Below are positions 33,995 to 46,077 of a DNA stretch of 64,000 nt, piece by piece (position 1 is the first letter of the stretch; the number at the start of each line of letters is the position of its first letter). The DNA lies in contig MBPM02000001.1 in assembly GCA_001695595.3 (NCBI GenBank), positions 310,001 to 374,000 on the forward strand, written 5' to 3'. The DNA comes from Plasmopara viticola (Eukaryota > Oomycota > Peronosporomycetes > Peronosporales > Peronosporaceae). The position numbers and the translations under genes were made by a program. Below the pieces are notes generated by a model. The model was not told the origin of the DNA, did not search any database, and saw only the letters and a list, made by a program, of their open reading frames with translations.

Positions 33995-36230
33995 TTTTTT
34001 GTGGAATGCATTGAAGGTGTGCTTTACCACAGCTTTGATAGCAATCAACAAGAATGGACATAGCTCTATGACTGCACGTAAATTGTCACATAAACTTACC
34101 AGCGGTGCTGGCAAAATGCAATACTCGCTACATGCTCGGTTTTGAGCCAAGGCAGATTCATCGAGGTAGCACCTTTGGCAATAAAACTACAGAACCGTAT
34201 CTATTAGAAACAACACTCGCTCCATGCCATAAGAGACATGGTTAAAATCTATGAAGTAAACACAAGGCTTCAGCACTAACACTTTGACCACTGAGAGACA
34301 TTCGCAAGACACAGCACTAGCTGCATGTCATAAGGGACATGGCTGGCTTTGAGCCAAAGCAGTAATGATGACGCCTTTCTACTACACATAAAGTGGTACA
34401 TAAACAACTGATTGGTGCATGTAAAAAGCAACGCTCGCTGCAAGTCGTGATTGACATGGCTTGCTTCAAGCCGATGATTGATTTTTAAGTGGCACGTAAA
34501 TTATTGATCTGTACATACAGGATATTCCACTCGGTGCACATCATGCGTGCCATGGTTGACTTAAAGCTTAGGTAGAAGGAGCAAGATCTTACCACTGCCT
34601 GTAAAGTGGCGTGTAGATTACTATCGAAAGATACAGAACTCGCTGTATGCCATGATGATATGTTTATCTTTGTGCCAAGGGACAACGAACGAGATTATTA
34701 TATTACCTGTAAAATGGTAAAGCGTTTTTTAAAAGACACAGCACTGGCAAAATGTAACATTTGACGCGAGTGGCCTTAAGCCAAGAAAAATGAACGTGGC
34801 CCTATTATTGGTCAAAAGGAGCACGTAAACGACTGAGTGGTGCTCGTAAGTTGGAGTACAAGGCATATTCTATTCGACATGTTTGCCTCCAAGCCTAGGC
34901 AGAATCGACGTGGCTCTAATGTGGCAATCTAAAAGACACGTCAACTACTGAGTGATGCTCGAAAAACATATCTCTTGGCGCGTGCTAAAGAAAGCGAAAT
35001 GTTCTTATATTAACTTCAAGATAAGGGCACATGATTACCCCTACCAGTGCGCGAAAAGTGGCAACTTTACAGCCTAAAGTAGCTCACAAGACACAAAACT
35101 AGCTCCAGATCATGTAAGACACGATTGACTCTAAACCAAGTAGGTAGTATCAGTGCGCGTGAATTTTTTATTGGTACATGAACTACTGAGTATCACTGTA
35201 GGACGCAGCGTTCGCTGCATGTCATAATTGACAGACTTGACGTTAAGCCGAGGAAGAAATTGTGGGGCCTTGTCACCGCACGTTGAGGGCACGTCAATTT
35301 TCAAGCGGTTTTCGTAAGACTCATCGCTCGCTGCGTGGCATAAATGACATGGCCTACTTTATGCCAAGGAAGAATGAGTATGACCCTATCACTACATACA
35401 AAGTGGCACGTTATTGGCTGATGTGTACTCGCGAGATTTATCCCTCGCTGTTTGTCAATAGAGGATTGAGCCTAGGATGAATGAGCGCTGCCCTAGTAGC
35501 ATGTTAAGTTTTAGCGCGGTGCTCGTACCACTCAATACTCATTTCATATAGTATAGGACATGGATAGCTTTTAGTCAAGGTAAACTTGGACGCGGTGCCA
35601 CTACAAGTAAAGTGAAGCGTAAACTTCTGAGCAGATATCGTAAGATAAATCACTCGTTGCTTGTCATCGACGACACGATAGATGTTCTGTCATGGGGGAA
35701 AAGTGAAGTCCGATCACAATGCGTAAAGAGGTGCGAAGGTGCAGCACTCACTTCATGTCATAAGTGACATTGGTGACTTTAAGGGAGAAAAATTGAGAGG
35801 GGCTTGCATTATGTGAAAAATAGTGCGTTACCTTTACACAATACTCGTAAGACACAGCAATCACTGCATGTCACAAGCGACGTGATTCGCATTTAAGCCT
35901 GAGAACAATGACTGGGGATCTATTTCTTTGCCTAAAGCAGCACTTAGACTACTAATGGGTATTCGGAAGACATACCACTCGCTTCATGTCATGAGTGACA
36001 TTAATGCTTAAGCAAAGAAAAGCTAAGCAAAGCTTTATAACAGGATATCATACAACTGAGGTGTGCTCGCCAGATACAGCAGCTACCTCTTGTCATAAGC
36101 GGCATCGCGTGTTTGATCAAAGGCAGTATGAATGAGGCTGTTTCAGTGCCCTCAAACAGATATGTAAACTTTTCGGTGGTACTCGTAAGACTTAATACTC
36201 GCTTTATGTCATACGTGACACGAACAGCTT

Positions 36231-38345
36231 CTAACGACAGAGTCTCGCCTGTAATGACTAAGCTTATCGCCAATTTTGTCACTGATGACATGCTGCGAGT
36301 TTCGGGTCTAATATGCACCGCTTTGTGGTTTACGTTTGATTACGTGTAGCGATAGAGTCTCGCCTATTGTACCTTAGCTCGAAGCCATCCTTGGTTCTTG
36401 TTGCGAGTTCTGGTTCTTTCAAGTATCGCTTAGTGGTCAACGTATCAATTTACGCTAATGGTAGAGCGTCGCTCGTTTTTCTAACCCCACTGCCAACAAT
36501 GTCACTAATGACATAGAGCGTTTTACGAGCACAATTTGGTGGTTGGCGTGCCTCTGCGCTCGCAATGGTAAAACCTCCACCTCTTCGCCTTCGCTAGAGC
36601 CAAACAATTCTTTTTCGATACGCAGAAAATACTGGCTTTTCCAAGCACCTCGCAATTGATTTGTGTCGCTTCACGCACAGCGATCTCACATGACTTTGCT
36701 CAACGCCGGCCAAGTCGTTTATTACCTGGAGCGCACGTATCACTTAGTGGACGTTACGCGCAATAGCAGATTCTATCAAGGCTGTTTGCTTCCCATGTCA
36801 CAATTGGCGTGCAATCAGTGTTGTGTCTTAAGCGCACCACTTAGTGACTAATTTGTCAGCTACCGCGTAGTGATGCGTTTTCGCCTAACATATTCTTGAA
36901 TTAACTTCGACAATAACACTTAGTACATGCGATAATTGTGGCTTACGCGCACCGCTCATCTGCTTTTGATATTCTTCGCGCGCACTGATAAGGTTTGACT
37001 CACTCTACCTTGGTCCAAAAATAATCTCGGCATTTATAACATACAGCGGGTGTTGGATTTATATGAGCCTCACTTAGAAGGCTACGTGCCATTTTTAAGT
37101 GCAGGGGTAGGGTGTCGCTAAATATACTTGACTTGAAAGGTCAATAATCACATGCAGTGAGTGTTGTGTCTTGCGAGCCCCAATCAGTAGTCTACGTGCC
37201 ACTTCACGCATGGTGATTGAGCCACGCCAAACATCTCTAGACTTAACGCCATCTTTGTCACTAATGCAAATTAGTAAGCGGTGTGTCGTACGAGCACCAT
37301 GTATCAATTCATTCACAGCAATAGGCTTTCGCCTTTTATGCCTTAAATTACCGTCAGCCACGCCACTTATTACTTACAACGAGTGATATGTTTTTAAGTA
37401 CCACTCAGTGGTTTGTATGTTACTTTACGTATAGTAAATCCTGTCTTACGTTTCTGCTAGCCTGTTCACTGTTGACATGCAATGCGTGCTGTGTGATAAG
37501 TGCACCACTCCGTGGTTTGCGAGTCAATAACTACGCGATAATACGATCTCGCCTATTGTGCCTTTAATCAACGTCAACAATGTCACTTAGTGCATGCAAC
37601 GGTGGTTGCGGCTTACGCGCACCGCTCTTTTATCTCTGGTGTTACTTCACGCGGATTACAAGAGACTGATGTATCGTACGACCACCGCTTGGTGCTTTAT
37701 ATGCCTCTACAAGCAATGGAAGGGCCTTGACGTTTTTGCCTTGGCTTAACGCCAGGTTTGTAACGCATGATATGCATCGAATCTAGCTCCTACAAGCGTC
37801 GCACAGTGTATTAACAAAGTCTCGCCTATTGTACCGTGGCTTAAAGGAACTATATTCCTTACGCTATGCAGCGACTTTTGGCTCTTACGAGCACCGCAAT
37901 GTGGTTTCTTGTCACTCCACCCGTACAGGTAGGGTCTAGTCTTTCACACCTTATCGTAATGCCAGCAATGTCGCTTGTGTCAAACTGCGAGTTCCTGACC
38001 ACCAAGTGGCTTACGCGCTATTAAATGTGCAATGATAGGATCTCACCTTCTACGTCTTAGCTTAACGCCAGCCATGTCACTTTCTGCGATTTCTGCATTT
38101 TTGGGGCATCGCTCATTAACAATTGTGTCATTTCAAGCTAATGGTAGAACCTACCTTAGTTTATCGCCAATCATGTCACTAATGACATATAGTGAATGAT
38201 TTGCCGTACGAATACGGCCTGGTGAAGGATTTTTTTTAGGTCAAATGAGCACTGCCCAGTGCTTTACGTGTGACTCCACGAGTAGCGATAGAGTATCGCC
38301 TATCAAGACTTTGCCTAACGCTAACCAAGTATTTTGCTGAGAGCT
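36231..38345 (-). repeat. Diverged tandem array, inverted half (about 20 units)
   Basis: The same units continue as the reverse complement of the first half: for example GTCACTAATGACATATAGTG near 38,177, TTAGTGACTAATTTGTCAGC near 36,842 and GAGCACCGC/GAGCACCAC motifs followed by GTGGTTTACGTG. The flip occurs near 36,225-36,240, where a forward ATGTCATACGTGACA is followed by a reverse-type TCTCGCCTGTAATG. The units are as diverged as in the forward half. The last recognisable one ends near 38,345, next to an integrase scrap. Confidence 0.8.
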
Positions 38346-38350
38346 ACACC

Positions 38351-38644
38351 TCATACGAGCATCGCACACTTCGTCAAGACATTAAACGGGTACCGCAGTT
38401 TCATGAAGTATAATCTTCTTCGGTCAAATTTTGAGCTCCGAACTCGTAGTTGTATCGCTCCGCAAGTAAGTCGCTCGACTCGCCCTCCTCCCAAGACAAA
38501 GATTAGACGTTTTGGTGTATGATCGGCATTGCTCAATGCGAATTCGACAAACGGGAACATTTTGATACAATGCGTTCTGGCTCTTTCGCAATACATTGTG
38601 AAACACGCCTCTGACAACGCGGCTAACTGACTATCCATCAGCAA
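38351..38644 (-). mobile_element. Retrotransposon integrase C-terminal scrap
   Basis: A minus-strand frame contains PFVEFALSNADHTPKRL followed by IFVLGGGR. This resembles the Ty3/Gypsy integrase segment that normally reads like 'EFALNNA-h-ST-G-TPF'. It is short, lacks flanking domains and abuts the end of the repeat array. It is a decayed fragment, not a gene. Confidence 0.5.
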
Positions 38645-41220
38645 CTTCTTCGATGTTGATGATTCCTCAACTTAGTGTCAAGCACCTTTGATTTTTTTGA
38701 CAATGCGGGATCTTGGCCCGAGACAGTTGACTCAAAAAACCAAAATCGTCGAAAGACACATCCAGGATATAAAGGGCTTCGAAATTATCCTGCAAGAGCA
38801 TTTAGCTTAGCTGGTCTATATAGGCCTAAGTATCTGTGTTGTAAAAGCAAGATCTGTGCTGATGAATTGCCATCACCAGCAAGCTATCCAAATGTTAAAT
38901 CTTTACCGGCAAAAAAACACCCTTTTATATATCTGATCGTGCGCACATATAAGTGGGCTCACTTGTATAAGCTGGGTTACAAAAGTGTTTGCTATATATT
39001 TGACTAAGATGACTCTCAAACGGCGTGTCGTGAGCTTCACAGGATATACGATATGCTATATCCTTATCATAAGGAACCACTACGTGTAGTCAATCACCCT
39101 ACTCAGTTCTGTAATTTGAAAAGCATCGTCTATAAAAATTCAATGTAGTATCCCGCATAACGCGCCGACGATTTCTTTTCAAATCTTTAAGCTCATTGCG
39201 CACGGACAGCTTAGGTAAATACTGAACTGATGTGGACATTTTTTATTGCAAGAAGGTATATTCTCAGCTGCCTTGAGCTGCTGACATCCAAATGCGATTG
39301 CTTGTATTCGCCTCTCGGCGTCTAATTGTAGCAATGTGCTGCTTTGGCAAAATCCGACGCGTCACAGACGACATCAAAAGTCTTTCTGAACTAATCAAGG
39401 CCAGGGTTTGTGCTGTAAAAAGCTTTTCTACTTTATCACATGTTTTTCGATATTGCAATCTCAAATCCTATTTTGTGCCCTTCTTAAAAAGATTCGCAGT
39501 GGCTCAGCTGATTTACCGTTTTTTCACTTTATTTGTGTAAACTACTTCCTTAAACATCTATGGTTCGAATGATCCATCAAATTAAATAGTCTTTATTAAG
39601 CGGAATTGCCTATTAGAACATGCTTAGGACTTTTTTCGCCAAAGATGCACTTATATATATAAATGGTAGGCATAATCGTGCGCAGCACTTCTTGCAAGTG
39701 AGCAATGTGAGCTTTTCTACCTGTTTCGCCGGAAGAAAATACCAGTTAAGTCTATCTGTGCATACGCCCAGTAAAACTTATATAAAGTTGTCACCAGACG
39801 AAAAAACGTCGCAGGCGCAATTGAGAGTCCTTGAAGCATAGCCCGCCAATCCTTGATTACACCGTTTGAAGTGCTGCCTAGGAAAGTCAATCTTTCTTTC
39901 GCCTGATGAGTTGGTAAATCTTGTCAATAAACAATGTACATTGTGCGCCCGCCATATTGTTTTGCTGCAAGTCCTCTCCCAAAATCGACACTTGCGCTGA
40001 GATGGTGACCGTATCAGCTGTTTAAGTTAAGATGCGTTGCTTGCTTCTTGGATTCTGACACAAAATGTCAGAGAAAAGTGAAAGGACTTGCTCTTCCGAG
40101 CACTCCCATTTGTTCTTACAGTGAACGAGGACTTAATACAGCTTCATCTATTAAAAATTTGGCTTCTAAGTCAATTTAATATCATGACGTACACTTCTAT
40201 CAAGTGGTAACGCTGAACGCGGGTCTACTTAGTTCACATCCTGGTGTTCATAAATAGAAGAATTATACAGGTTGGGTACAATTAGACAAGCTATGAAACT
40301 ATAAATGGAGAGACTTTTGGCCTGATCTATAGATTTTTTTTGCTATTAGCATGGAGTATATCTTTATAGGTGTTTTCAGTGTGCAAAATGGTATAAAACC
40401 GGTGGAGTGTCGTCGTGCACCGAGATTTATTATTCCTCTTGAGGCGTTTTTGTTATTTAATGCAAAAGCTCGGCATTATGTAACGGCTTGGTGCACATGA
40501 CACGTCAAAACCAGCGTATTTTACAACTAAGCTCATAATGTACAAATGTGGTGTTAGGCGTATGTATATTGGAACACAAATACCCATCATCGTTATCTTT
40601 AATAAAAAGAAGAGTCGTGAGAACAAATTTTAGAGAAATATAAGCCTAGTCTCGGCCGTCTATATTGAGTATGCCGATACGCGATAAGTCGAGCACTTGT
40701 TATAAGGGTCAAAATCGACAGATATGGCCGAAACAGATTATGTAACTTTTTTAAGCACGATACAAGCATTCAATAGTGGATACACAAACCGTACTTATGG
40801 ATAAGAGAGAACTGCTCAAGTTTTTACAAGCATTATTTTTCATTTTAAACCTACATGAGACAAGATCTAGATGAATTTAGATTGCTCGAAAGCGACTGAT
40901 ACAGTTTCTACCAGCAAGGTCAAGTGAAGTAGCAAAAGCAATAGACGTCTTGGTAATAGATGGACTCAGAAGAAAGTAGTGGAAGCAAGGACGACGAAGA
41001 TTGAAAATAAAAGCTTTTTGCCTTTTGCCATGTACTTTAGATCCGGTAACCCATTTAACAGAGGCTTTTACCGTATTTTGTGTGATACCGGTGCTCGCAA
41101 AGCTAGTATTACTAGATGCGTCCCAGTGTTTTCGCCGTGATGCGTGTTGTCATCTCTGTTAGATATCGCATAAATATAAACAACGCAAATGATGTAATAA
41201 TCGGAGCGGTGTGACATAAT
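38645..41220. other. Intergenic, no supported gene
   Basis: AT-rich sequence with only short open frames and no recognisable domains. One 110-codon frame at 38,675 starts with GTG and lacks family signals. Probably transposon debris. Confidence 0.5.
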
Positions 41221-41670
41221 TGTCGTCACCAGCAAGTTGCCAGAAAGGCCACAATGATTTAATATTACGTAAGCACTGGATTTAATTATAGGTATATGTA
41301 GTTTTATGGCTTTTGACTGAAAAACAAGGTGCAAATGTCCCATAATCATTGAGGTCAAGAGACCGTATTGACTGAAAAATTGTCCAGGATGCGTAAAAAG
41401 CAGATAGAGTAAAGAAAAATGATAGCGTCAAAGATGGTAGCGGTAGAGTAGAGAAACATGATAGCGTTAAAGATGGTAGCAGTAGATAATTGAAAGCCAC
41501 CAGGTAGGCCATAGCTCGACAAAAGTTGATTGCAGCTTTTCATTGAATATCACTTCTCAATTGCTTAAAGCAAATAATAATACTCTTCTTTTGCTTACTT
41601 CGCTCCGCTCGCCGCCCAAGTCTCGGTCAACAACTGACATTAAAGAAGCTTCGTCCTCAACTGTGATACA
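41221..41670 (+). repeat. 5' LTR of the Gypsy element
   Basis: About 450 bp. It has an internal tandem duplication of about 39 bp (41414-41452 and 41453-41490, each with ATGATAGCG-n-AAAGATGGTAGC). The 3' LTR shows only one such copy, which accounts for much of the length difference. Confidence 0.65.
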
Positions 41671-42262
41671 TAGTAGCCCTTGTCGCGTCAAGCTTTAGAG
41701 CTCAAGGCAAGCGTGCTCATGGTCGGATAGTGAGAAGTGAGTCACCCTGTGGAAACAATGCAAACCACATTGTGGGAAGTACATAATTTTTAAGGAAAAT
41801 CTTTTTAGCACGATCATAACGTTTAATGGTAGCTTAGTGTGGCTGCACGCTGTTAGAGTCCGATTTTTTTAAGCTTCTTTTGTGGGTCTGGGATTAGGTG
41901 CGTTTGCCTTCAGGCAAATTTCTGTCTTGCTGCTGAAAACACAAAGGATAACTTCCATAGAGTTACATGCTTTTCTCCGCTTGATCTTTATCTCTTGTTA
42001 CTGATTGGCTTCGTTGTTTGGGTAAGCGAAAGACTCGTGAGCTCGAAGCCTGTTCAAATTTGTTTGTAGAGTAATTCCGGATCAGTCGCGAGATACTTTG
42101 TGCACGAAACCACTGAATCCTGAAGCGTCGTGTCCAGCAGCCAACCAGTTAATAAGAGACTCATTAGACTACTCCATCCATTTGTACAAAAAATGTAGAC
42201 TGTAAAACGACACAAAATCCTCTATTTTTATTATTTGAGCTTCTAGCTAGATTTGGTTGACA

Positions 42263-42550
42263 ATGAGCGCTGATAAGTCCATCGAAAATGGTCAACAAAC
42301 AGACCGTACGGCCGAAAATCCATCTTCAAACCCAAAAGTTCGTCAAAAGAACAGCACCAAATTCGCAAGATGCGATAAAATCCAATGGCCAAGCGTTTTC
42401 AAGCGCTCAGACTAATTTAGCTGCCTCTGCAGCGACGGAGCGAGACACATTGTCCATGCAGCAGCTACTGTCATATTTCACTTAACAACAGCAGCAATTT
42501 ATTGTTGTAATGCAACAGGCTAACGAGCACTTCAAGTTTCTCCTCTCATG
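42263..42550 (+). pseudogene. gag-like remnant
   Basis: An ATG at 42263 opens a Gln/Asn/Ser-rich frame that shifts once near 42,330 into the frame carrying ERDTLSMQQLLSYF. After a stop the reading continues with QQQQFIVVMQQANEHFKFLL. This Gln-rich, coiled segment is typical of oomycete Gypsy Gag. It is broken by at least one frameshift and one stop, and no zinc knuckle is visible. Confidence 0.5.
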
Positions 42551-43383
42551 AAGAGGCGAGCAGAAGATGAAGGGTTCTCTTGGGTATGAAGGAAAACTAG
42601 GCAAATATATTGAATTATGTATCTATGCAACGGGACATTACTTCGTAAACATCGCCACTTGATGACAGCAAAGTCGTTAGGCTTCGTGGCGCTTATCTCG
42701 ATTTATCTTAGCAAGTCCGTGCTTAGTCGGTACCGTGCCTTCACAGCCATTTTTGAGCGCATTAACGTGCAGAAGACACGGGTGCTGTTCAAAACTTGAT
42801 TGCGCACACACTCTAGGGCTACGAAATTTGAGTATGATCTTCGAGAATAGGTGTTTTACCTGTAGCAAAGGGCAAATATTCGCAAGTACGTCTTAAATTG
42901 ATGCCTCAAGACTAAATTGGAGATCCGTAATCGATTCGTTTTGCCAAAATTAATAACGGGAAGAACGCGAAGAAGATCAGGGAAGGAAAAAAAGAAATCT
43001 CAATGAAACCAAATGGTAATCGGCCAAGTCGTTTTAGATAACCCCAATGAAATTCGTCTCTCGTGAAGTCCAGTCACGATCTAAAGAGCGAAGCGTTTTG
43101 CAAAGAGAAAGGGCACGAACGACGACTGAATTGAATTGGCAGTTGCAACAATCGTGGCGTTGTCGGTCACTTATTCCCGCAATTTATTGCTTTCAAACGA
43201 AAAAAAGCGAATTGTTATATTGGAGATACACTTTATGCTATATCCGAAACAAAAGCTGAAGGTTTTAGCGACGTTGGTCAAGAGAGACCCGTCACTGTCT
43301 TCATTGACAATGTATATAGATTCATTGATGTATTCGACGACACAATGAAGCGATAGAGCTCGAGGTGTCAAGAAGTCTGCAAG

Positions 43384-45640
43384 TTGGAACACTGGGTTCT
43401 AGTCGTACACAATGCCGCTAGGAGTAGGCTTCGACTAGCGGCAAATTTGTCGGCGATACCGATGCCGCGTCATGTAAACACATTCGACAATTTGTCCAAA
43501 AGTCATTTGTATTCATGTATGGATCTACTTAGGGTTACTAGCAGCCTAAATCGCGCTATCCGATTATTTCATTTACTAAATTATAACCCAAACGGTCTGA
43601 TGTCACCCCTATAAGACTTAGTAAAATTTCGGGTAAGTTGAACCGGCTTTTGCTGAAAATCTTTCTAGATTATTGGGTTATGATGAGAATCAACTTTGAC
43701 GACATTTGCGTGTTTACGCATAATGAACATGCCATAGACCACGCTACAGCTTCAATTGTCTACTGAAACGGTTTAGAAAACAGCATTTTTACATTAAGTT
43801 GTCAAAGTGCCACCTATGTGTGGAACATGTTCTATGCTCAGGAGACTTTGTCGGATGGAAAGGCGTTCAAATGAACCATGATAGGACCTGAATCATCGCA
43901 GAATGGCCCTTGCCCTAGACACAGAAGTAAAGAGAGTGCTTCTTAGGCACTGCAGTCTATGTCTTAAGACTGCGCAAGGACTTTAGGTAATTCGCATGAT
44001 CATTCTAGAAGAGACGATCGAACGCTCAGACGATCAACTTTACTGCTTCATCGAACTCAAGCGCCGCATAACGCTTCTACGTGTTTAAAATCTTCCGAAC
44101 TTTTTGCAACTATTTGGCATCCCAATGGAAGCCTTGACTTTCGCGATCGGGAGAGTCTTGCTGTAGCAAAGGGAAAGACAGAAAGATTTATTGATTTACC
44201 GGTGAAGATACAGCCAGCCGAGCTAAATTGTTCTGTTTGTGAGCATGAGCTATTTGCAGTCATGCATGCATCCAGGCACCGAAAACATTGTGTGTGTATC
44301 TTCTCGGTCTATCATTTACGGTCGAAGCGGACCACAAAAGTAATAAGATAATTCCGATTTCAAAGTCTACAAACCGCAAAGAGTCTCGATGGTTCAATGA
44401 TCTTGCTGAATTTCAAGCCTTTGTTCAAATGAGTTCTCGCTAAACCGTGGTTGATGCATTGTCGCGCAATCCGATATTTGAGCATAGATCAACCTCAATT
44501 AGCTTGCAAAAGCTTCTCGAAGCGGCTAGGAATTGCGAGATCGTGGCGACGAAAACTACGAGCAATGTTCCGGTAGCTCGATCCACAAAGACAGTGCATC
44601 AGTAGAATTGACCCATTCAGTGAATCATTGAGAAGCTAAAAAAATGGAGAGGAAATGCCAAAGTACTCATTGCAGGATGAAATTTTGCGAAAACGAGACT
44701 CTTCTCAGATTTAAAAAACCGCGTCATCTGTGTAAAGGACGATTCTGAACGGGCAGACCAGTAAGGCTATTCCGAGGTCTGCTTCGAAAGGACTACTGAC
44801 CAAAAGCGACGAAGTGCATTCCAGCGATATGTCAACTCTTTCGAGATGTAACACCGCAATAAAGTCACGAGGATTTTTCCCCCATGATTGCTTTAGTCTC
44901 TGGATATTTGAAAAGATAGATAGTTCAACACTATAATGTGTCTTTACTGGAGATCAAAAGTTGTTTCAGTGCCGTCAAGGTGATTGTTATCGCTAAGCAA
45001 AGGGGCCATGTTTGTCGCTGCAAAGATAACGGACGATACTGCAGAAAATGCAAAGGTCTTAATAAATAAATATATCAAGAATAATTACATGAAACAGACT
45101 ATTGCGTCCAACCGAGACACCAAGCTCACATCTTAGCTATGGCAAGCAATTGTGCCTGCTGTGGGAACGCAAAACACTTTGGCTCTGCCATTTAGGCCAC
45201 AAACGGATGAACGAACTGGCAGTGCTAACTATTGTATTGGAGATTACATCCGAGGTGTCGTCAATCTAGAAAACAATGGTAAAGCGAAGCTTCGCATCTG
45301 GCTAAGATAGCCTATAATCGACGCATACACTCTAAACTCGAATACCACCGTTCAAAGCGGATCTTCTATTTGTTCCTTACATGCCGGATGTGTGTAGCAC
45401 AAGAACGCATCGAGTACCATACGACAAGGTTAGACTTGTCCACAACTACGAGGTTGGCGATACGGTGCTTTTGGACAGCAAAATTTTATAGTCGTTATTG
45501 TTAAAGGAGACCTTTGGTACAAGATTTTGTGGCTTGGCGAATATAAGACATGGCGACTTGGGAGCCCGTGAAGAATATGAAGCAGATTTTCGCGCTCAAC
45601 AATATCGATCGAGCTACAAAACGGTAAACCTCATTTTTTG
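43384..45640 (+). pseudogene. pol remnant: RT, RNase H, integrase
   Basis: The RT start is seen as AIPMPRHVNTFDNL and YSCMDLL. The catalytic region is altered to FDDICVFTHNEHAIDHA near 43,695, and KLSKCHLCVEHVLCSGDF follows near 43,800. The RNase H region gives FTVEADHKS near 44,320 and VDALSRNP near 44,450. The integrase core end reads ALPFRPQTDERTGSAN near 45,185. Frames change repeatedly, so no intact polyprotein exists. Confidence 0.75.
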
Positions 45641-45677
45641 AAACTGGAAATTTTTAAAGTAAGTCAAGTGCCGTAAC

Positions 45678-46077
45678 TGGCGTCACCTGCAAATTTGCCG
45701 GTAATGGCCACCACGCCATATGATTACATTGCTCCAATATTACATATGCTCAATAAAAATAGGTGGGAACATAGTTAAGCAAAGTCCAGACGTCACATGA
45801 TCATTGAAGTCAAAAGATACCTTGTTAATTAGAAATATTCCAGGATGTGTTAAAAGCCAGATGGAAATTCAGCTTTAGTATGGTAGCAGTAGATAGCTAT
45901 GAACAACCAGCTAGGCTGTAGCAAAATAGGAATCCGTATGAGCTCTTCATCTTAACAACTGTTTAATTTGCTATAAACAAAAAACACTTTTTCTCCTTTG
46001 CCTACTTCGCTCCACTTACCACCTAAGCCTCAAAGAACATTAGACCTCCAAAAAGCTTCCTTTGCGACTGTGTTAGA
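45678..46077 (+). repeat. 3' LTR of the Gypsy element
   Basis: About 400 bp, aligned block by block to 41221-41670 with many substitutions. The visible divergence between the two LTRs implies an old insertion. Confidence 0.65.

Larger units (their letters stand above)
29435..36230 (+). repeat. Diverged tandem array, forward half (about 60 units)
   Basis: Units of roughly 105-120 bp recur throughout. The unit includes, in order, GTGGCACGTAAACTACTGAG, GGTACTCGTAAGACACAGCA, CTCGCTGCATGTCATAAGTG and ACATGGTTGGCTTTAAGCCA. It closes with a purine-rich part (AAGGCAGAATGGGCGAGGCC) and TATCACTGCGCGTAAA. Well-kept GCATGTCAT anchors are at 29602, 29811, 31950, 32288, 32913, 33647, 34323 and 35217. Each unit has two adjacent dyads: ATGTCA-n4-TGACAT and TTGGCTT-n-AAGCCAA. 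Copies differ a lot from each other, so the array is old and not homogenised. Small open frames inside it are by-products of the repeat. Confidence 0.85.
41221..46077 (+). mobile_element. Decayed Ty3/Gypsy LTR retrotransposon with both LTRs
   Basis: Two similar flanking segments define the element: 41221-41670 and 45678-46077. Shared blocks include TGTCGTCACC/TGGCGTCACC at their starts, TCATTGAGGTCAAGAGA/TCATTGAAGTCAAAAGA, TTGTCCAGGATG/TATTCCAGGATG and TGCTTACTTCGCTCC/TGCCTACTTCGCTCC. Between them lie a gag-like start, reverse transcriptase, RNase H and integrase remnants in the expected order, all on the plus strand with many stops and frameshifts. At about 4.86 kb it is somewhat short for the family. 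Exact ends, primer site and target duplication were not fixed. Confidence 0.8.

Noticed and set aside
29435..38345. CRISPR-like appearance of regularly repeated units
   Set aside because: Units are 105-120 bp, contiguous without unique spacers, highly diverged and switch orientation; there are no cas genes and the context is eukaryotic. They are satellite-like repeats.
38675..39007. 110-codon frame as a gene
   Set aside because: It starts with GTG, shows no family features, and the surrounding sequence is transposon debris.
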